DNA from: an uncultured Rhizobium sp.
GTDB lineage: Bacteria > Pseudomonadota > Alphaproteobacteria > Rhizobiales > Rhizobiaceae
DNA: 64,000 nucleotides
Assembly: GCA_945952415.1 (NCBI GenBank)
Contig: CAMFIF010000004.1
Location: 1-64,000, forward strand
Direction: 5' to 3'
Below are positions 17,032 through 26,218 of the stretch, piece after piece. The notes below the pieces were generated by a model that saw only the letters and a list, made by a program, of their open reading frames with translations, was not told the origin of the DNA and searched no databases. The position numbers and the translations under genes are program-made. Positions within the stretch are counted from its first letter, which is position 1; each line of letters starts with the position of its first letter.

Positions 17032-17517
17032 CTATTCCGGAAGCATGAGCGCGATCGCGGCATAGGGAATGAGGGTGTTTACGGACGCCACTGTTTCCGC
17101 CGTGAAGAACCCGTCCGGGCCCAACAGATTCAATGTTCCGGCTACCCGGCCCGCAATGATGATGGGGAAGGATCCGCTCGCACCATAGCCGGCCTTGATG
17201 ATATCCTCCACCTCGGTGAGATAATGCTTCAGCCCGTCCTCATCGTTAGCAAGCACAGGCAACTTTTCCTGAAGGATCCTCTGGCACCAGGGATCGGAGG
17301 GATCGAGCGCCTCGCCTCCACCACGCGGGAACAGGCCCTGATTTGTGCTTGCCAGCCGTTTTGCCCGCCCTTCCTCAAGGGACAGGGCGAGAAGCGTTGC
17401 ATCCAGAGTTCCGGGGATAGCCAGGGCAAGTTCAAGAACCGTACGGAATGTGGCATCTTGGCCTTGGGCGATGGCCTCTGACATCAGGATGTGGGGGGAT
17501 CTTTCCAGTTTTCTCAT
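17032..17517 (-). CDS. GAF-domain protein
   Basis: A 161-residue protein made almost wholly of one GAF domain: an N-terminal helix, a central RLASTNQGLFPRGGGEALD region, then GASGSFPIIIAGRVAGTLNLLGPDGFFT and a final helix. GAF domains bind small molecules. Stand-alone forms like this occur beside amino-acid ABC operons in rhizobia, with no settled role. The ATG at 17517 (GGAAAG upstream) is preferred over a TTG directly after the ATPase stop. It lies immediately after the ATPase gene and is probably the last gene of the importer operon. Confidence 0.75.
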   Translation of the reverse strand: MRKLERSPHILMSEAIAQGQDATFRTVLELALAIPGTLDATLLALSLEEGRAKRLASTNQGLFPRGGGEALDPSDPWCQRILQEKLPVLANDEDGLKHYLTEVEDIIKAGYGASGSFPIIIAGRVAGTLNLLGPDGFFTAETVASVNTLIPYAAIALMLPE

Positions 17518-17535
17518 TTTAGCTTTCCGTCTCAA

Positions 17536-18258
17536 TCAACGCACGCTTGCAAGAAACTTCCGGGTTTCGGGATGTTGCGGGGCGCCGAAAATCTGTTCCG
17601 GCGGGCCGATTTCGGCCATGACGCCTTGATGGAAGAAGGCGACGCGGTTGGAAACATCCCGCGCAAAGCTCATTTCATGCGTAACGCAAATCATCGTCAT
17701 GCCCTCCTTTGCGAGCATGATAAGAGTATCGAGCACTTCACCCACCAGCATGGGATCGAGGGCAGAGGTGACCTCGTCGAAAAGCATGTATTCGGGAGAC
17801 ATGGCCAGCGCGCGGGCAATCGCCATTCGCTGCTGTTGCCCGCCGGAGAGCCGTCCAGGATAGACGGAAAGCTTGTCGGCAAGCCCCACATGGGTAAGCT
17901 GCTTCACCGCCATTTCCTCTGCGGCAGCCTTTGCCAAGCCAAGGACCTTGCGTGGCGCGAGCATTACATTTTCGAGCACTGTCAGGTGCGGAAAGGCATT
18001 CCACTGCTGGAAAACGATGCCGACTTTCCGGCGCAGCCGGTTGAGATCCGTGGCGGGCGCGTGGACTTCCGTCCCATCGATGAGGATCCTCCCCGCGTCA
18101 ATCTTTTCCAAACCGTTGATGCAGGTCAGCAGTGTCGACTTGCCGGAGCCGGAACCGCCAATCACGGTCACCACCTCTCCTTTTTGCACGGCCAGATCGA
18201 TGCCTTTCAAGACCTCGAGCGAACCGAAGGATTTGCGTACATTCTGGATCTCAATCAT
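17536..18258 (-). CDS. Polar amino-acid ABC transporter, ATPase
   Basis: A 240-residue ATPase of the HisP/GlnQ family, the usual length. Motifs are Walker A GGSGSGKS, signature LSGGQQQR, Walker B YMLFDEVTSALDP and switch histidine VTHEMSF. The Walker B has valine after DE instead of the more common proline. The start (MIEIQNVRK) overlaps the upstream permease gene by eight bases. It energises the two permeases encoded upstream. Confidence 0.93.
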   Translation of the reverse strand: MIEIQNVRKSFGSLEVLKGIDLAVQKGEVVTVIGGSGSGKSTLLTCINGLEKIDAGRILIDGTEVHAPATDLNRLRRKVGIVFQQWNAFPHLTVLENVMLAPRKVLGLAKAAAEEMAVKQLTHVGLADKLSVYPGRLSGGQQQRMAIARALAMSPEYMLFDEVTSALDPMLVGEVLDTLIMLAKEGMTMICVTHEMSFARDVSNRVAFFHQGVMAEIGPPEQIFGAPQHPETRKFLASVR

Positions 18259-18904
18259 GGGGGGACCACCGTCTTTCAAGATATCCGCCGAGCCGGGCAA
18301 TCGGGAAACTGATGAGGAAGTAGATTGCGCCGCAGATCATCAGAATGAAGAGCGGCTCCTGAAGGCGCGTTACAAGAATTTGAGACGCGCGGAGAAGCTC
18401 GATAAGGCCGAGCCACAGAACAAGGGCCGAATCCTTCATGACCCCGAGCGTGAGGCCGATCCAGGCGGGCAGCGATACGCGCAAGGTGAGGGGCGCGACG
18501 ATATAGAGCATGTCTTGGCCCCAGTTAAGCCCCAGCGAGCGGGCGGCGCGACGCGTGTTCAGCGAGACGGAAAGGATCCCGCTGCGGACGATCTCCGTAC
18601 AGTATGCGGCGGTATAGAGGGACAGCACGACGCAGGAGGTCGTAAAGGGCGACCAGCCGAACCGCACGATCGACTGGAGCGCATTCGCCAGCACCAGCTG
18701 GATCAAGAGCGGAACAGAGCGGAAGATATCGAGCAGAAAGGTGACCGGGGCGGACCAACGGGGACCGGCCTGGATGCGGAAAACACCGAGCAGGATGCCG
18801 AGCAGCGTGCCGGCCGCGACCGAGACCGCGGTGACCAGCAGCGTCATGCCGGCGCCCCGGGCCAGAAAGATCAGGTCGTTGAGGGTGAGGGATGTATTGA
18901 TCAA
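18251..18904 (-). CDS. Polar amino-acid ABC transporter, permease 2
   Basis: A 217-residue HisMQ-family permease with about five membrane segments. The family motif lies around SVSLNTRRAARSLGLNWGQ, the coupling helix. It starts 12 bases after the first permease gene and overlaps the ATPase gene. It should form a heterodimeric channel with the permease at 18917-19582. Confidence 0.9.
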   Translation of the reverse strand: MINTSLTLNDLIFLARGAGMTLLVTAVSVAAGTLLGILLGVFRIQAGPRWSAPVTFLLDIFRSVPLLIQLVLANALQSIVRFGWSPFTTSCVVLSLYTAAYCTEIVRSGILSVSLNTRRAARSLGLNWGQDMLYIVAPLTLRVSLPAWIGLTLGVMKDSALVLWLGLIELLRASQILVTRLQEPLFILMICGAIYFLISFPIARLGGYLERRWSPHD

Positions 18905-18916
18905 GCCCGTCCTCCC

Positions 18917-19582
18917 TCAATAACGGAACAGGCGCCAGGCCAGCGCTCGCGCGGCGAGCGTGACAGCCTTTGCCAGGAGATAGTAGATGATTGCCGCCAT
19001 GGCGAAAAACTCGAAGGTGCGGAAGGAGCGCGCATTCAACTCTTGGGTTACTCCCGCCAGATCGGAATTCATGCCTACCGTTATGCCGAGGGAGGTCATG
19101 AGGATGGCCCATACCATCTGGTTGGTGACGGGAAGGAAGGCGACGCGCAGCATCTGCGGTAAAATGACGAGACGGAAGCTCTGGAGTGCCGTCATGCCGA
19201 GCGAGCGGGCGGCGCGTCCTTGGGTGTCCGGAATGGCTTTGAGCGCACCGCGGAAATTCTCCGCCAGATAGCCCGCATTGTTGAAGGATATGCCCACCAG
19301 GAGAGCAAGATAGGGCGTGAGATGGATGCCGTAGTTTCCAAGCCCGAAATGCACCATGTAAATCTGGAATAGGGCAGGTGTATTGCGCGCGATTTCGACC
19401 CAGGCCTGCGCAAGCGCCGAAAGCAGCCTGATGCCGGAAAGGCGCAACGCTGTCAGGACAAGCGCCAGCGCCAATCCCGCCACCATGGACAGGACGGCGA
19501 CCTGAAGCGTCACTGCCGTTGCTTCGAGCAGCTGGGGCAAGGCCTTGAAAGCCTGGTTCCAATGAAATGTATAGCTGAGCAT
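18917..19582 (-). CDS. Polar amino-acid ABC transporter, permease 1
   Basis: A 221-residue HisMQ-family permease. The first membrane segment is about residues 18-40. RNTPALFQIYMVHFG is the family motif for the second segment, and the coupling helix reads AIPDTQGRAARSLGMTALQ. The start at 19582 removes a long arginine-rich extension that does not resemble the family. It follows the binding-protein gene after a 55-base gap with a strong hairpin. Confidence 0.9.
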   Translation of the reverse strand: MLSYTFHWNQAFKALPQLLEATAVTLQVAVLSMVAGLALALVLTALRLSGIRLLSALAQAWVEIARNTPALFQIYMVHFGLGNYGIHLTPYLALLVGISFNNAGYLAENFRGALKAIPDTQGRAARSLGMTALQSFRLVILPQMLRVAFLPVTNQMVWAILMTSLGITVGMNSDLAGVTQELNARSFRTFEFFAMAAIIYYLLAKAVTLAARALAWRLFRY

Positions 19583-19599
19583 GTGGATCCGCCTGTTAG

Positions 19600-19632
19600 G
19601 GCGCAGGCGACGGCAGATCCGCCGCCTGCGCC
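19600..19632 (-). terminator. Hairpin between binding-protein and permease genes (amino-acid operon)
   Basis: GGCGCAGGCG (19600-19609) and CGCCTGCGCC (19623-19632) pair perfectly. The stem continues inside with CGG/CCG after one mismatch. This is the strongest of the four hairpins found between a binding-protein gene and a permease gene in this window. There is no T-run, so it more likely protects or attenuates mRNA than ends transcription. Confidence 0.5.
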
Positions 19633-19637
19633 GGAGA

Positions 19638-20450
19638 TCAGCGATAGACGCCGTTGACCGACAGCTCCGGAGCCTTTCCGCCCCCGACCCACTTTTGATA
19701 AAGCGCGGCATAGCGGCCCGTGCGAACCTGCTGGTTGATGAACAGGTTCATGTAATTGATAAGGCCGTATTCCTCTCTGTTCGTGAAGAGAGAGACATAG
19801 TCCGTATCAAAGGGGGCCTTGCCGACAACCTTGATGCCCGGGAACTTGCCGGTCTTGATGTTTGCCTGTGCGACCGTGGATGTCGAAACCGTAGCATCGA
19901 TCTGGCCCTGGCTCAGTGCAAGGAAGACGTCGGCCTGGGTCTGGTAAGGACGGAATTCTCCCGAACCCCATTCCTTGACCTGCTTTTCCAGTGCGATTGC
20001 CTCATAGGTTCCGGCAGTGGCCCCAACCGTCTTGCCCTTCATGTCCTCGTAAGAGGCGATGCCCGACTTTTCATTGGCGGTTACGGCCATCTCGAAGGCG
20101 AAATAGGGGATCGTCATGCCCACGGTCTTCGCCCGCTCGAGCGTGTCGGAGGTCGAGGCAACGCCTACATCGACCCGGCCGGACATCAGTGCCGGAATAC
20201 GCTCCGGAAACGGTGTTTCGACAATCTCGGCGGTGACGCCGAGCGCTTTGGCGAGGTCGTTGCAATAATCGACATCAAAGCCGACCGGGTTGTTGCTTTC
20301 ATCGCGCGAACCCATCGGTGGAAAATCAAGCACCACGGCGCACCGCAGCGTGCCAGAGGAAATGATGTCGTCAAGTTTGTCAGCCTTGGCCGGAGCAACA
20401 AGTGCGGCGGCCATGAGCAGGCTCAGGACGAAAGGGGATCTGCAGTTCAT
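19638..20450 (-). CDS. Polar amino-acid ABC transporter, substrate-binding protein
   Basis: A 270-residue SBP_bac_3 protein with a signal peptide (residues 1-23, ending APAKA). Family features include GTLRCAVVLDFPPMG, VGFDVDYCNDLAKALGV and GRVDVGVASTSDTLERAK. The alpha-carboxylate-binding arginine is not certain; it may be in this last stretch. The start at 20450 is supported by GGAGAG upstream. It is the first gene of an operon with two permeases, an ATPase and a GAF protein. The ligand is not readable, but the neighbouring peptide and D-amino-acid genes suggest an amino acid. Confidence 0.9.
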   Translation of the reverse strand: MNCRSPFVLSLLMAAALVAPAKADKLDDIISSGTLRCAVVLDFPPMGSRDESNNPVGFDVDYCNDLAKALGVTAEIVETPFPERIPALMSGRVDVGVASTSDTLERAKTVGMTIPYFAFEMAVTANEKSGIASYEDMKGKTVGATAGTYEAIALEKQVKEWGSGEFRPYQTQADVFLALSQGQIDATVSTSTVAQANIKTGKFPGIKVVGKAPFDTDYVSLFTNREEYGLINYMNLFINQQVRTGRYAALYQKWVGGGKAPELSVNGVYR

Positions 20451-20550
20451 CGGTCTCTCTCCCAATTGGCAATATAGGCTTCGGCAGCGGCGATCTCTGT
20501 CGCGACCAGCGCTGCAAAATACAACATGTACACAAAATGACCACAAAAAT

Positions 20551-20563
20551 TTAGTAAGACTAA
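20551..20563. promoter_or_regulatory. Small inverted repeat upstream of the amino-acid importer
   Basis: TTAGT-aag-ACTAA lies about 100 bases upstream of the binding-protein start, in the most AT-rich intergenic stretch of this region. It could be a regulator site. The minus strand also shows a possible sigma-70 promoter nearby (TTGTGG, 17 bases, TGTATT). Both are weak by themselves. Confidence 0.25.
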
Positions 20564-20706
20564 CTTATTTCGCAGTGATGTAAGAAATTCTGACCGATAA
20601 CCAAGGAAAATTTTATAAATACTAAATTAAAGCGCAGCGAAAAGCCGGGTTCGGCTGCTGGATCGAGGAGGTGCGAGGCTGAGGGTATCCGCAGGCACAG
20701 CAGCGA

Positions 20707-21012
20707 TCATTTCCGTGCTGCCGGAGCGGAGAGGCGGTTCAATTCGTCCTGCGTAGAGCGCTGCTTTGTAAATGCAGCAACAGATCCGTCCCGCCAACCG
20801 GGATGGCGCTGTCCGTGTTCATTATCGTAGGGTTCGAGAACAGCTTGCGATTGCTCGGAAATTGCACCCAGCAAATCGGCATTCTCAGATGCCTCCATCG
20901 TACTTCTGGTCATCATGGCGCGAGAGAAATCAACTGCTACACCAATCATTCCGAAGACTATGGGTGCCAAAAGGGCCGTTATGACAGCGACCGGAGCAAT
21001 GCCACAGCCCGA
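20707..21012 (-). pseudogene. Truncated TadE/TadG-like pilus-assembly protein
   Basis: The stretch APVAVITALLAPIVFGMIGV, followed by AVDFSRAMMTRSTMEASENADLL, matches the N-terminal membrane anchor and following helix of TadG-like Flp pilus proteins. Those proteins are usually 400-600 residues, but here the frame stops after about 100 and has no clear start codon near the anchor. The open frame continues upstream as a basic, proline-rich stretch without similarity. It is probably a remnant, because no other tad gene is nearby. Confidence 0.5.
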
Positions 21013-21298
21013 GAGCTCAACTGAGGGAAAATGTCCGGCACCCCGCGGTAACAGGTTTGTTCTCCTGGGTGGTCCGGGACTGCCTCGGGGCTGCGATGTC
21101 GGCTTCGCTTGCCGCTTGGTTTTCTTGTTCCTTGGTGAGCCTGACACCGCCGCCGCAGGCGCACCCATCGGTTCCCGAGACCGTCGTTTCCGCTCCGGCG
21201 CCCAGGGGATGGATCTCGTAAGGGTCGGTCTTCGCGGCAGCGCATCATTGCTTGACGCGTCAGGCTACGAACAGGACCGTTCGCCCCGTCGGAGATCC

Positions 21299-22210
21299 TC
21301 AGGCTGTCTTGCGCCGCTTCTGCTCAGCGGCTGCCAGCATGTCGAGGAACACTTGCACCTTGGCCGGCCGGAAACGGGCTGCTGGAAGCACCGCATGGAT
21401 CCCGCCTTTCGGCAGGTGCCAGTCTGGAAGCAGCCGGACGATGCGGCCGGTGCGAATGTCGTCCTGTACCATATAGTCCGGGAAGACTGAAATGCCGATG
21501 CCAGCCAACATGCAGGAATGGGTCGCCGGCGTTTTGTCTGCTGTAATCACCGGCCGCATGTCTACGGTAACGCTCGGGATTCCTGCACGCGAAAAGGTCC
21601 AGCGCAATGGCTCCTTCAGCGCGCCATTCGCAATCCACGGCAATTCGGCCAGCGCTGAAGGCGATGCGTTGGCCGGAAGCCGGGCGGCTACATCGGGCCG
21701 CGCCACGACCATTTGCTCGAAACTGCCCAGCCGGCGGGCCCGATGGCTGCTATCGGCGAGCCACCCGACTCTGATGGAGAGGTCGATCCGGTCCTCGACG
21801 AGATCGCTTATGCTGTCATCGAATATCGCTTCGACCCGCATGTGCGGGTAGGCGGCCAGGTAGGCGGCGATAACGGGAGCGACAACTGCCGTTGCGTAGT
21901 CCTGGGCGGCGGTGAGCGTCAGCTTGCCCGTGGGGGCGGCACCCGACTGCGCCATTTCCCCATAGGCGGCCTCCGCCTCGCGCAGGATCGTGAGGCAACG
22001 ACCATAGAAAAGATTGCCTTCCTCGGTCGCATGGATACGGCGGGTGGTACGCAGCAGCAAGGTAACACCAAGTTCTTCTTCCAGCCGGCCAATCTGGTGA
22101 CTGACCACTGCCTTCGCCACCCCGAGCCGATCCGCCGCGGCGGTAAAGGAGCCCGACTCAAACACCGTCGTGAAAAAGATCAGCCGGTTGAGATTGAGAA
22201 GATCGCCCAT
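21299..22210 (-). CDS. LysR-family transcriptional regulator
   Basis: A 303-residue LysR regulator: residues 5-64 form the winged helix-turn-helix (FTAAADRLGVAKAVVSHQIGRLEEELG), and residues 90-295 the effector-binding domain. It belongs to the AaeR/CrgA-like group. It is divergent from the MBL-fold gene at 22337, with a 126-base shared promoter holding an 8-base inverted repeat, so it most likely controls that gene and itself. Its effector is unknown. Confidence 0.9.
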   Translation of the reverse strand: MGDLLNLNRLIFFTTVFESGSFTAAADRLGVAKAVVSHQIGRLEEELGVTLLLRTTRRIHATEEGNLFYGRCLTILREAEAAYGEMAQSGAAPTGKLTLTAAQDYATAVVAPVIAAYLAAYPHMRVEAIFDDSISDLVEDRIDLSIRVGWLADSSHRARRLGSFEQMVVARPDVAARLPANASPSALAELPWIANGALKEPLRWTFSRAGIPSVTVDMRPVITADKTPATHSCMLAGIGISVFPDYMVQDDIRTGRIVRLLPDWHLPKGGIHAVLPAARFRPAKVQVFLDMLAAAEQKRRKTA

Positions 22211-22237
22211 GAAATGTCACTCGGCAGCCGGAAAGAA

Positions 22238-22256
22238 TGTATGAATTTTTCATACA
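22238..22256. promoter_or_regulatory. Candidate LysR operator
   Basis: TGTATGAA-ttt-TTCATACA is a perfect inverted repeat with 8-base arms, 28 bases upstream of the LysR start and 81 bases upstream of the MBL-fold start. It contains a T-N11-A core, the usual LysR pattern. AT-rich sequence that could hold a promoter (TTGATC, TATATT) follows toward the MBL gene. Confidence 0.55.
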
Positions 22257-22336
22257 GTATGTCTTATTGATCTATATTTATTGACAGCGCAAGGGGTGGG
22301 ATAAGACCAGCATCGAAACGCTCGAAGGAGTTCCCC

Positions 22337-23233
22337 ATGTTGACCCGTCGTCAGACCCTCAAGATTACAGCCGCCACCAGCCTTGCCGCCAGTTTCCCCC
22401 TGCTCGCAGCCGAGGCAGCCGCCTCTCCACTCGGCTATACGGTGACACAGGCCGGTGCGACCGGCTTTCGCCGGACCCCTGTGCTGCTCACCGGAAAGAA
22501 GGAGGCGGTGTTGATTGATGGCGGATTCACCCTGTCCGATGGCCGGTTACTCGCCGATGCGATCAAGGCCAGCGGTAAAGACCTCAAGACGATCTTCATC
22601 AGCTGCAACGATCCGGACTACTATTTTGGCTTGCGCCCGGTGGTGGAGGCTTTCCCTCATGCGCGGGTGCTCGCCCGCCCGGACACGATCGCGGCGATCA
22701 AATCGAATGTCGAAGCCAAGCTCGCTATATGGGGACCGCAGCTTAAGGACAATGGTCCGCAGGTGCTCGCCGACGTGGTCATGCCGGAGACACTGGAAGC
22801 CCGCCATCTGAAGCTTGAAGGTCATCGGATCGAGATCATAGAGGTCAACGGCATGCATGACCGTCGCTACCTGCATGTACCGTCGCTGCAGGGTGTGTTT
22901 GGCGGTGTGCTGGTCTCGTCGGGTATCCATGTATGGATGGCTGATACGGCAACGTCTGCCCTCCGCGCGACATGGGTCAAGGCACTTGATGCGATCATAG
23001 CGCTCAATCCGAAGGTGGTCGTGCCGGCCCATATGCTTGAGGGGGCACCACAGGGACTTGCCGCCGTTCGCTTTACCCGCGACTATCTCCTTGCCTACGA
23101 GGCTGAAGTGTCACGGGCCAAGGACAGCACCGCGTTGATTGCCGCGATGAAGACGCGCTTCCCCCAGCTGGAGGACGCTACCTCGCTGGAACTGGGCGCC
23201 AAGGTGGTGAAGGGTGAAATGAAATGGGGCTGA
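22337..23233 (+). CDS. MBL-fold protein with altered metal-binding motif, Tat-type leader
   Basis: A 298-residue metallo-beta-lactamase-fold protein. The leader TRRQTLKITAAT with a following hydrophobic stretch suggests Tat export. The fold is marked by EAVLIDGGFTLSDG, GKDLKTIFISCNDPDYYFGL and VVPAHMLEG. In MBL enzymes the first metal motif is HxHxDH; relatives in this subgroup often read HGDPDYYFG. Here the first histidine is Cys90, giving C-N-D-P-D-Y. The later histidines in NGMHDRRYLHVPS and PAHM remain. Catalysis may be changed or lost. The start has AAGGAG upstream. The gene is divergent from a LysR regulator that probably controls it. Confidence 0.8.
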   Translation: MLTRRQTLKITAATSLAASFPLLAAEAAASPLGYTVTQAGATGFRRTPVLLTGKKEAVLIDGGFTLSDGRLLADAIKASGKDLKTIFISCNDPDYYFGLRPVVEAFPHARVLARPDTIAAIKSNVEAKLAIWGPQLKDNGPQVLADVVMPETLEARHLKLEGHRIEIIEVNGMHDRRYLHVPSLQGVFGGVLVSSGIHVWMADTATSALRATWVKALDAIIALNPKVVVPAHMLEGAPQGLAAVRFTRDYLLAYEAEVSRAKDSTALIAAMKTRFPQLEDATSLELGAKVVKGEMKWG

Positions 23234-23455
23234 GGGCCCCATTCAACCCAACATGATCCGCACTGAAGTGAATTCGACGTCGCAAAGATCGCCCTCAGAG
23301 GTGTGTCCAGAAATGACAGCTCTGGCATTATTCAGGAACTTTTGCATCCTAGTGTAAAGGCAGTTGTGCGGGCGATTTTTCCTTTCTATTGCAACCGGAA
23401 GAGGTCATACCTCGACCAGGATCGAGGAATTCCTGCACTGGAGTTTCTCGCTGCG

Positions 23456-23635
23456 CTAAAAGAGCCGCGAGGGGGCAATCGAAGCTTCGGTGCTGGTTTC
23501 CCTGCTGCGGAAGACCGAGACACCCAGCCAGACAAGATAGAGTCCGCCGACCAGCTTGAATATGGCGTAAGCGATTGGGACTGACTTGAACAACGCGGAC
23601 AATCCTGCGGCGACCGCAATGAGGTGCTGACTCCA
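23456..23635 (-). pseudogene. Fragment of a LysE/RhtB-family exporter
   Basis: The stretch HLIAVAAGLSALFKSVPIAY, followed by AIFKLVGGLYLVWLGVSVFRSRE, matches an internal part of LysE/RhtB amino-acid exporters. The family's N-terminal GPxxL region and the last membrane segments are absent, and the preceding codons are not membrane-like. A full gene has about 205 codons; about 60 remain. It lies downstream of alr-dadA on the same strand and may be the relic of an exporter once belonging to that locus. Confidence 0.6.
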
Positions 23636-23770
23636 GGGCAAACCATCTGCTTGGCGTGGAGATTCGCGTTCGTTGGTCTTGGGGAAATCCACGAGCCTCA
23701 CGCTCTCGGAAATTTGGCACAGGTTTCGGTCTGGTTTCAGCTCCCAGGACAGACGAGACATTTGCTGGGT

Positions 23771-25021
23771 TCAACAGTAGCGTCCTATCGACAAATCGGA
23801 CGCATCTATCTCCGTTGGCCGGCCGGAAACGATATCGGCAATCAGTCGTGCTGAACCGCAGCTCATGGTCCAGCCGAGTGTTCCGTGGCCAGTATTGAGG
23901 TAGAGACCGGATATCGAAGTTGCTCCGATAACGGGTGTTCCATCGGGTGTCATGGGTCTGAGCCCGGACCAGAAAAACGCATTCTCGCCGTCGCCCCCCG
24001 GAAACAGGTCCATGACGGAATGAAGGAGTGTCCGTTTCCGCGCGGGTTCAAGCGTCAGGTTGTAACCGGAGATTTCCGCCATGCCGCCGACACGAATGCG
24101 ATCGCCCAGACGGGTGATCGCGATCTTGTAGGTCTCGTCCATCACGGTCGAAATTGGTGCACGGGACTGATCCCGAATGGGCAGGGTCAGAGAGTAGCCC
24201 TTGACCGGGTAGACCGGCAGCCGAATGCCATAGCGTTCGAGGAGCAGCGGCGATTCACTGCCCATCGCCACCACCACGGCATCCGCCGGAAAGGTTCCCT
24301 GGTCGGTGGCAACGCCGGCGATGGAGCCGCGCTCCAGGTAGAGGCCGTTGACCCGCGTGTTCCAAGAGTAGCGAACTCCCAGCGTCTCGGTGAGGGAGCA
24401 AAGCGCTCGGGTGAAGAGGAGACAGTCTCCCGTTTCATCCGATGGGGTCAGAAGACCGCCAACAAAACGTTCCCGTACATGATTGAGAGCGGGTTCCGTT
24501 CGGACGCATCCTTCGCGATCCAGAACCTCGAAGGGAATTCCGTCCCGCTTCAATGCCTCTACATCCTTCGCGGATGCGGCCAGCTGTGCCTGGGTTCTGA
24601 AGAGCTGCAATGTCCCATGCATGGCTTCATCATAGCGGATTCCGGTCTCGGCGCGGAGGATCGCCAATGCCAGCCGGCTATAGTTCGCGATTCTCAGCAT
24701 GCGGCTCTTGTTCATCGCATAGCTGGCAGGGTTGCAGTTTGCCAGCATCTGCAGCAGCCACCGCATCATCGCCATGTCCGGCTTCGGCCTCAGGATCAGG
24801 GGGGCGTGCTCCATGAACAGCCACTTTGCCGCCTTTGCAGGGATGCCCGGAGCGGCCCATGGCGAGCAATATCCGAAGGACACTTCTCCCGCATTGGCAT
24901 AGCTCGTTTCGAGCGCCGGACCCGGCTGCCTGTCGACCACCACCACCTCATGGCCGTGCCTGGCAAGGGCGTGGGCGGAGGTTACGCCGATCACGCCGGC
25001 ACCGAGAACGATGACTTTCAT
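23771..25021 (-). CDS. dadA: D-amino-acid dehydrogenase, small subunit type
   Basis: A 416-residue FAD enzyme of the DadA family. It oxidises D-alanine and other D-amino acids to 2-oxo acids and ammonia, passing electrons to the respiratory chain at the inner membrane. The N-terminal Rossmann motif reads [36 protein letters not shown] is the DadA-specific stretch, and the C-terminal [17 protein letters not shown] and [16 protein letters not shown] are also typical. GAGGAAATC precedes the start. It lies 23 bases downstream of alr, so racemisation of L-Ala and oxidation of D-Ala are coupled as in the dadAX operon, here in the order alr-dadA. Confidence 0.93.
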   Translation of the reverse strand: MKVIVLGAGVIGVTSAHALARHGHEVVVVDRQPGPALETSYANAGEVSFGYCSPWAAPGIPAKAAKWLFMEHAPLILRPKPDMAMMRWLLQMLANCNPASYAMNKSRMLRIANYSRLALAILRAETGIRYDEAMHGTLQLFRTQAQLAASAKDVEALKRDGIPFEVLDREGCVRTEPALNHVRERFVGGLLTPSDETGDCLLFTRALCSLTETLGVRYSWNTRVNGLYLERGSIAGVATDQGTFPADAVVVAMGSESPLLLERYGIRLPVYPVKGYSLTLPIRDQSRAPISTVMDETYKIAITRLGDRIRVGGMAEISGYNLTLEPARKRTLLHSVMDLFPGGDGENAFFWSGLRPMTPDGTPVIGATSISGLYLNTGHGTLGWTMSCGSARLIADIVSGRPTEIDASDLSIGRYC

Positions 25022-25044
25022 GATTTCCTCACTTCTCCGGACGG

Positions 25045-26178
25045 TTACCGGTAGATCCGCTCCAGACGAGTGCCCAAACCCGTCAGTATTTCATGAGCAA
25101 TGGTGCCGGCATCTCCGGCGAGATCCGCGAGCGACTGATGTTTCCCGATCACTTCCACCAGAGTACCGGGCGAAAGCGCACCGGAAGGAAGAGCGGAGAC
25201 ATCCACCACGATACTGTCCATCGAGATGCGACCCACCATGGGAAGACGGATGCCTTCCCAGTAAACCGCCCCCTTGCCAAACAGGCTTCGCGGCAAGCCA
25301 TCGGCGTAACCGATGCCAATCACCGCAAGTCGCGTCGGGCTCCGGGTGACATGAGCTGCGCCATAGCCAACGGCTTTGCCCGCAGGCAATGTCCGGATCT
25401 GGATAACCGAGGCTTCCAGGTCGATGACGCGGTCCAGGGGGGCCAAGCCGTCAAGGCGGACAGGGCCACCATAAAGCGCAATGCCGGCGCGTATGATGTC
25501 GCCCCGGAAGGACTCTTCCAGAAAAGCACCGGCGGAATTGGCCAATGAAATCGGAACATTCGGGAAATAGCCGGCTATGCGCCGCATTTCCGCAAGCTGT
25601 GCCTGGTTCAGGGGGTGGTGGGGTTCGTCCGCACAGGCAAGATGGCTCATCAGCAGCATGATGCGGACACTGGGTTCTTCCCCGCTCCAGCCTGCAATAA
25701 CCGGAATGTCTTCCGGCTGAATGCCAAGGCGCCCCATGCCGGAATCAACCTGTAGCACCACGGGAAGCGGATCGTCATAGGCTTGGGCCGCAAGCGCCCA
25801 GTTCGCCCACTGATCCAGAGTATTGATGACGGGAATGATACCATTCTGGATGCAGCTGTGCTCCTGGCCGGGCTGCATACCGCTGAGCACATAGATATTG
25901 GACCAATCCGGAAGACTGCTGCGAAGCGCCAGCGCCTCTCCGCAATCCGCTACGAAGAAATCCCGACAACCATGCGCAAACAGGACCGCTGCAATGCGTT
26001 CGGCGCCCAAGCCGTATGCGTCCGCCTTTACCACAGCGGCTACACGCGCAGGTTTTACAAAATTAGCAAGCCGATCATAATTTTCCGCAAGGGTGCCAAT
26101 GTGAATTGTCAGGCGTGCTGACCCGCCCGGGCGGTGCCGGATTGTCGGTTTCCACGACGTGTTTTTGATCCAGTCCAT
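25045..26178 (-). CDS. alr: Alanine racemase
   Basis: A 377-residue fold-type III PLP enzyme interconverting L- and D-alanine. The PLP lysine is Lys51 in [10 protein letters not shown]. The second catalytic base, the tyrosine in [10 protein letters not shown], is present, as are [14 protein letters not shown] and the C-terminal [14 protein letters not shown]. The start is supported by AGGAGGGCAG just upstream. It is the first gene of an alr-dadA operon and is divergent from an Lrp/AsnC regulator. It therefore probably serves catabolism (a DadX role) more than cell-wall supply. Confidence 0.92.
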   Translation of the reverse strand: MDWIKNTSWKPTIRHRPGGSARLTIHIGTLAENYDRLANFVKPARVAAVVKADAYGLGAERIAAVLFAHGCRDFFVADCGEALALRSSLPDWSNIYVLSGMQPGQEHSCIQNGIIPVINTLDQWANWALAAQAYDDPLPVVLQVDSGMGRLGIQPEDIPVIAGWSGEEPSVRIMLLMSHLACADEPHHPLNQAQLAEMRRIAGYFPNVPISLANSAGAFLEESFRGDIIRAGIALYGGPVRLDGLAPLDRVIDLEASVIQIRTLPAGKAVGYGAAHVTRSPTRLAVIGIGYADGLPRSLFGKGAVYWEGIRLPMVGRISMDSIVVDVSALPSGALSPGTLVEVIGKHQSLADLAGDAGTIAHEILTGLGTRLERIYR

Positions 26179-26218
26179 CTCTGCCCTCCTTATGGTCACA
26201 CCATAGGAAAAACAGAAC

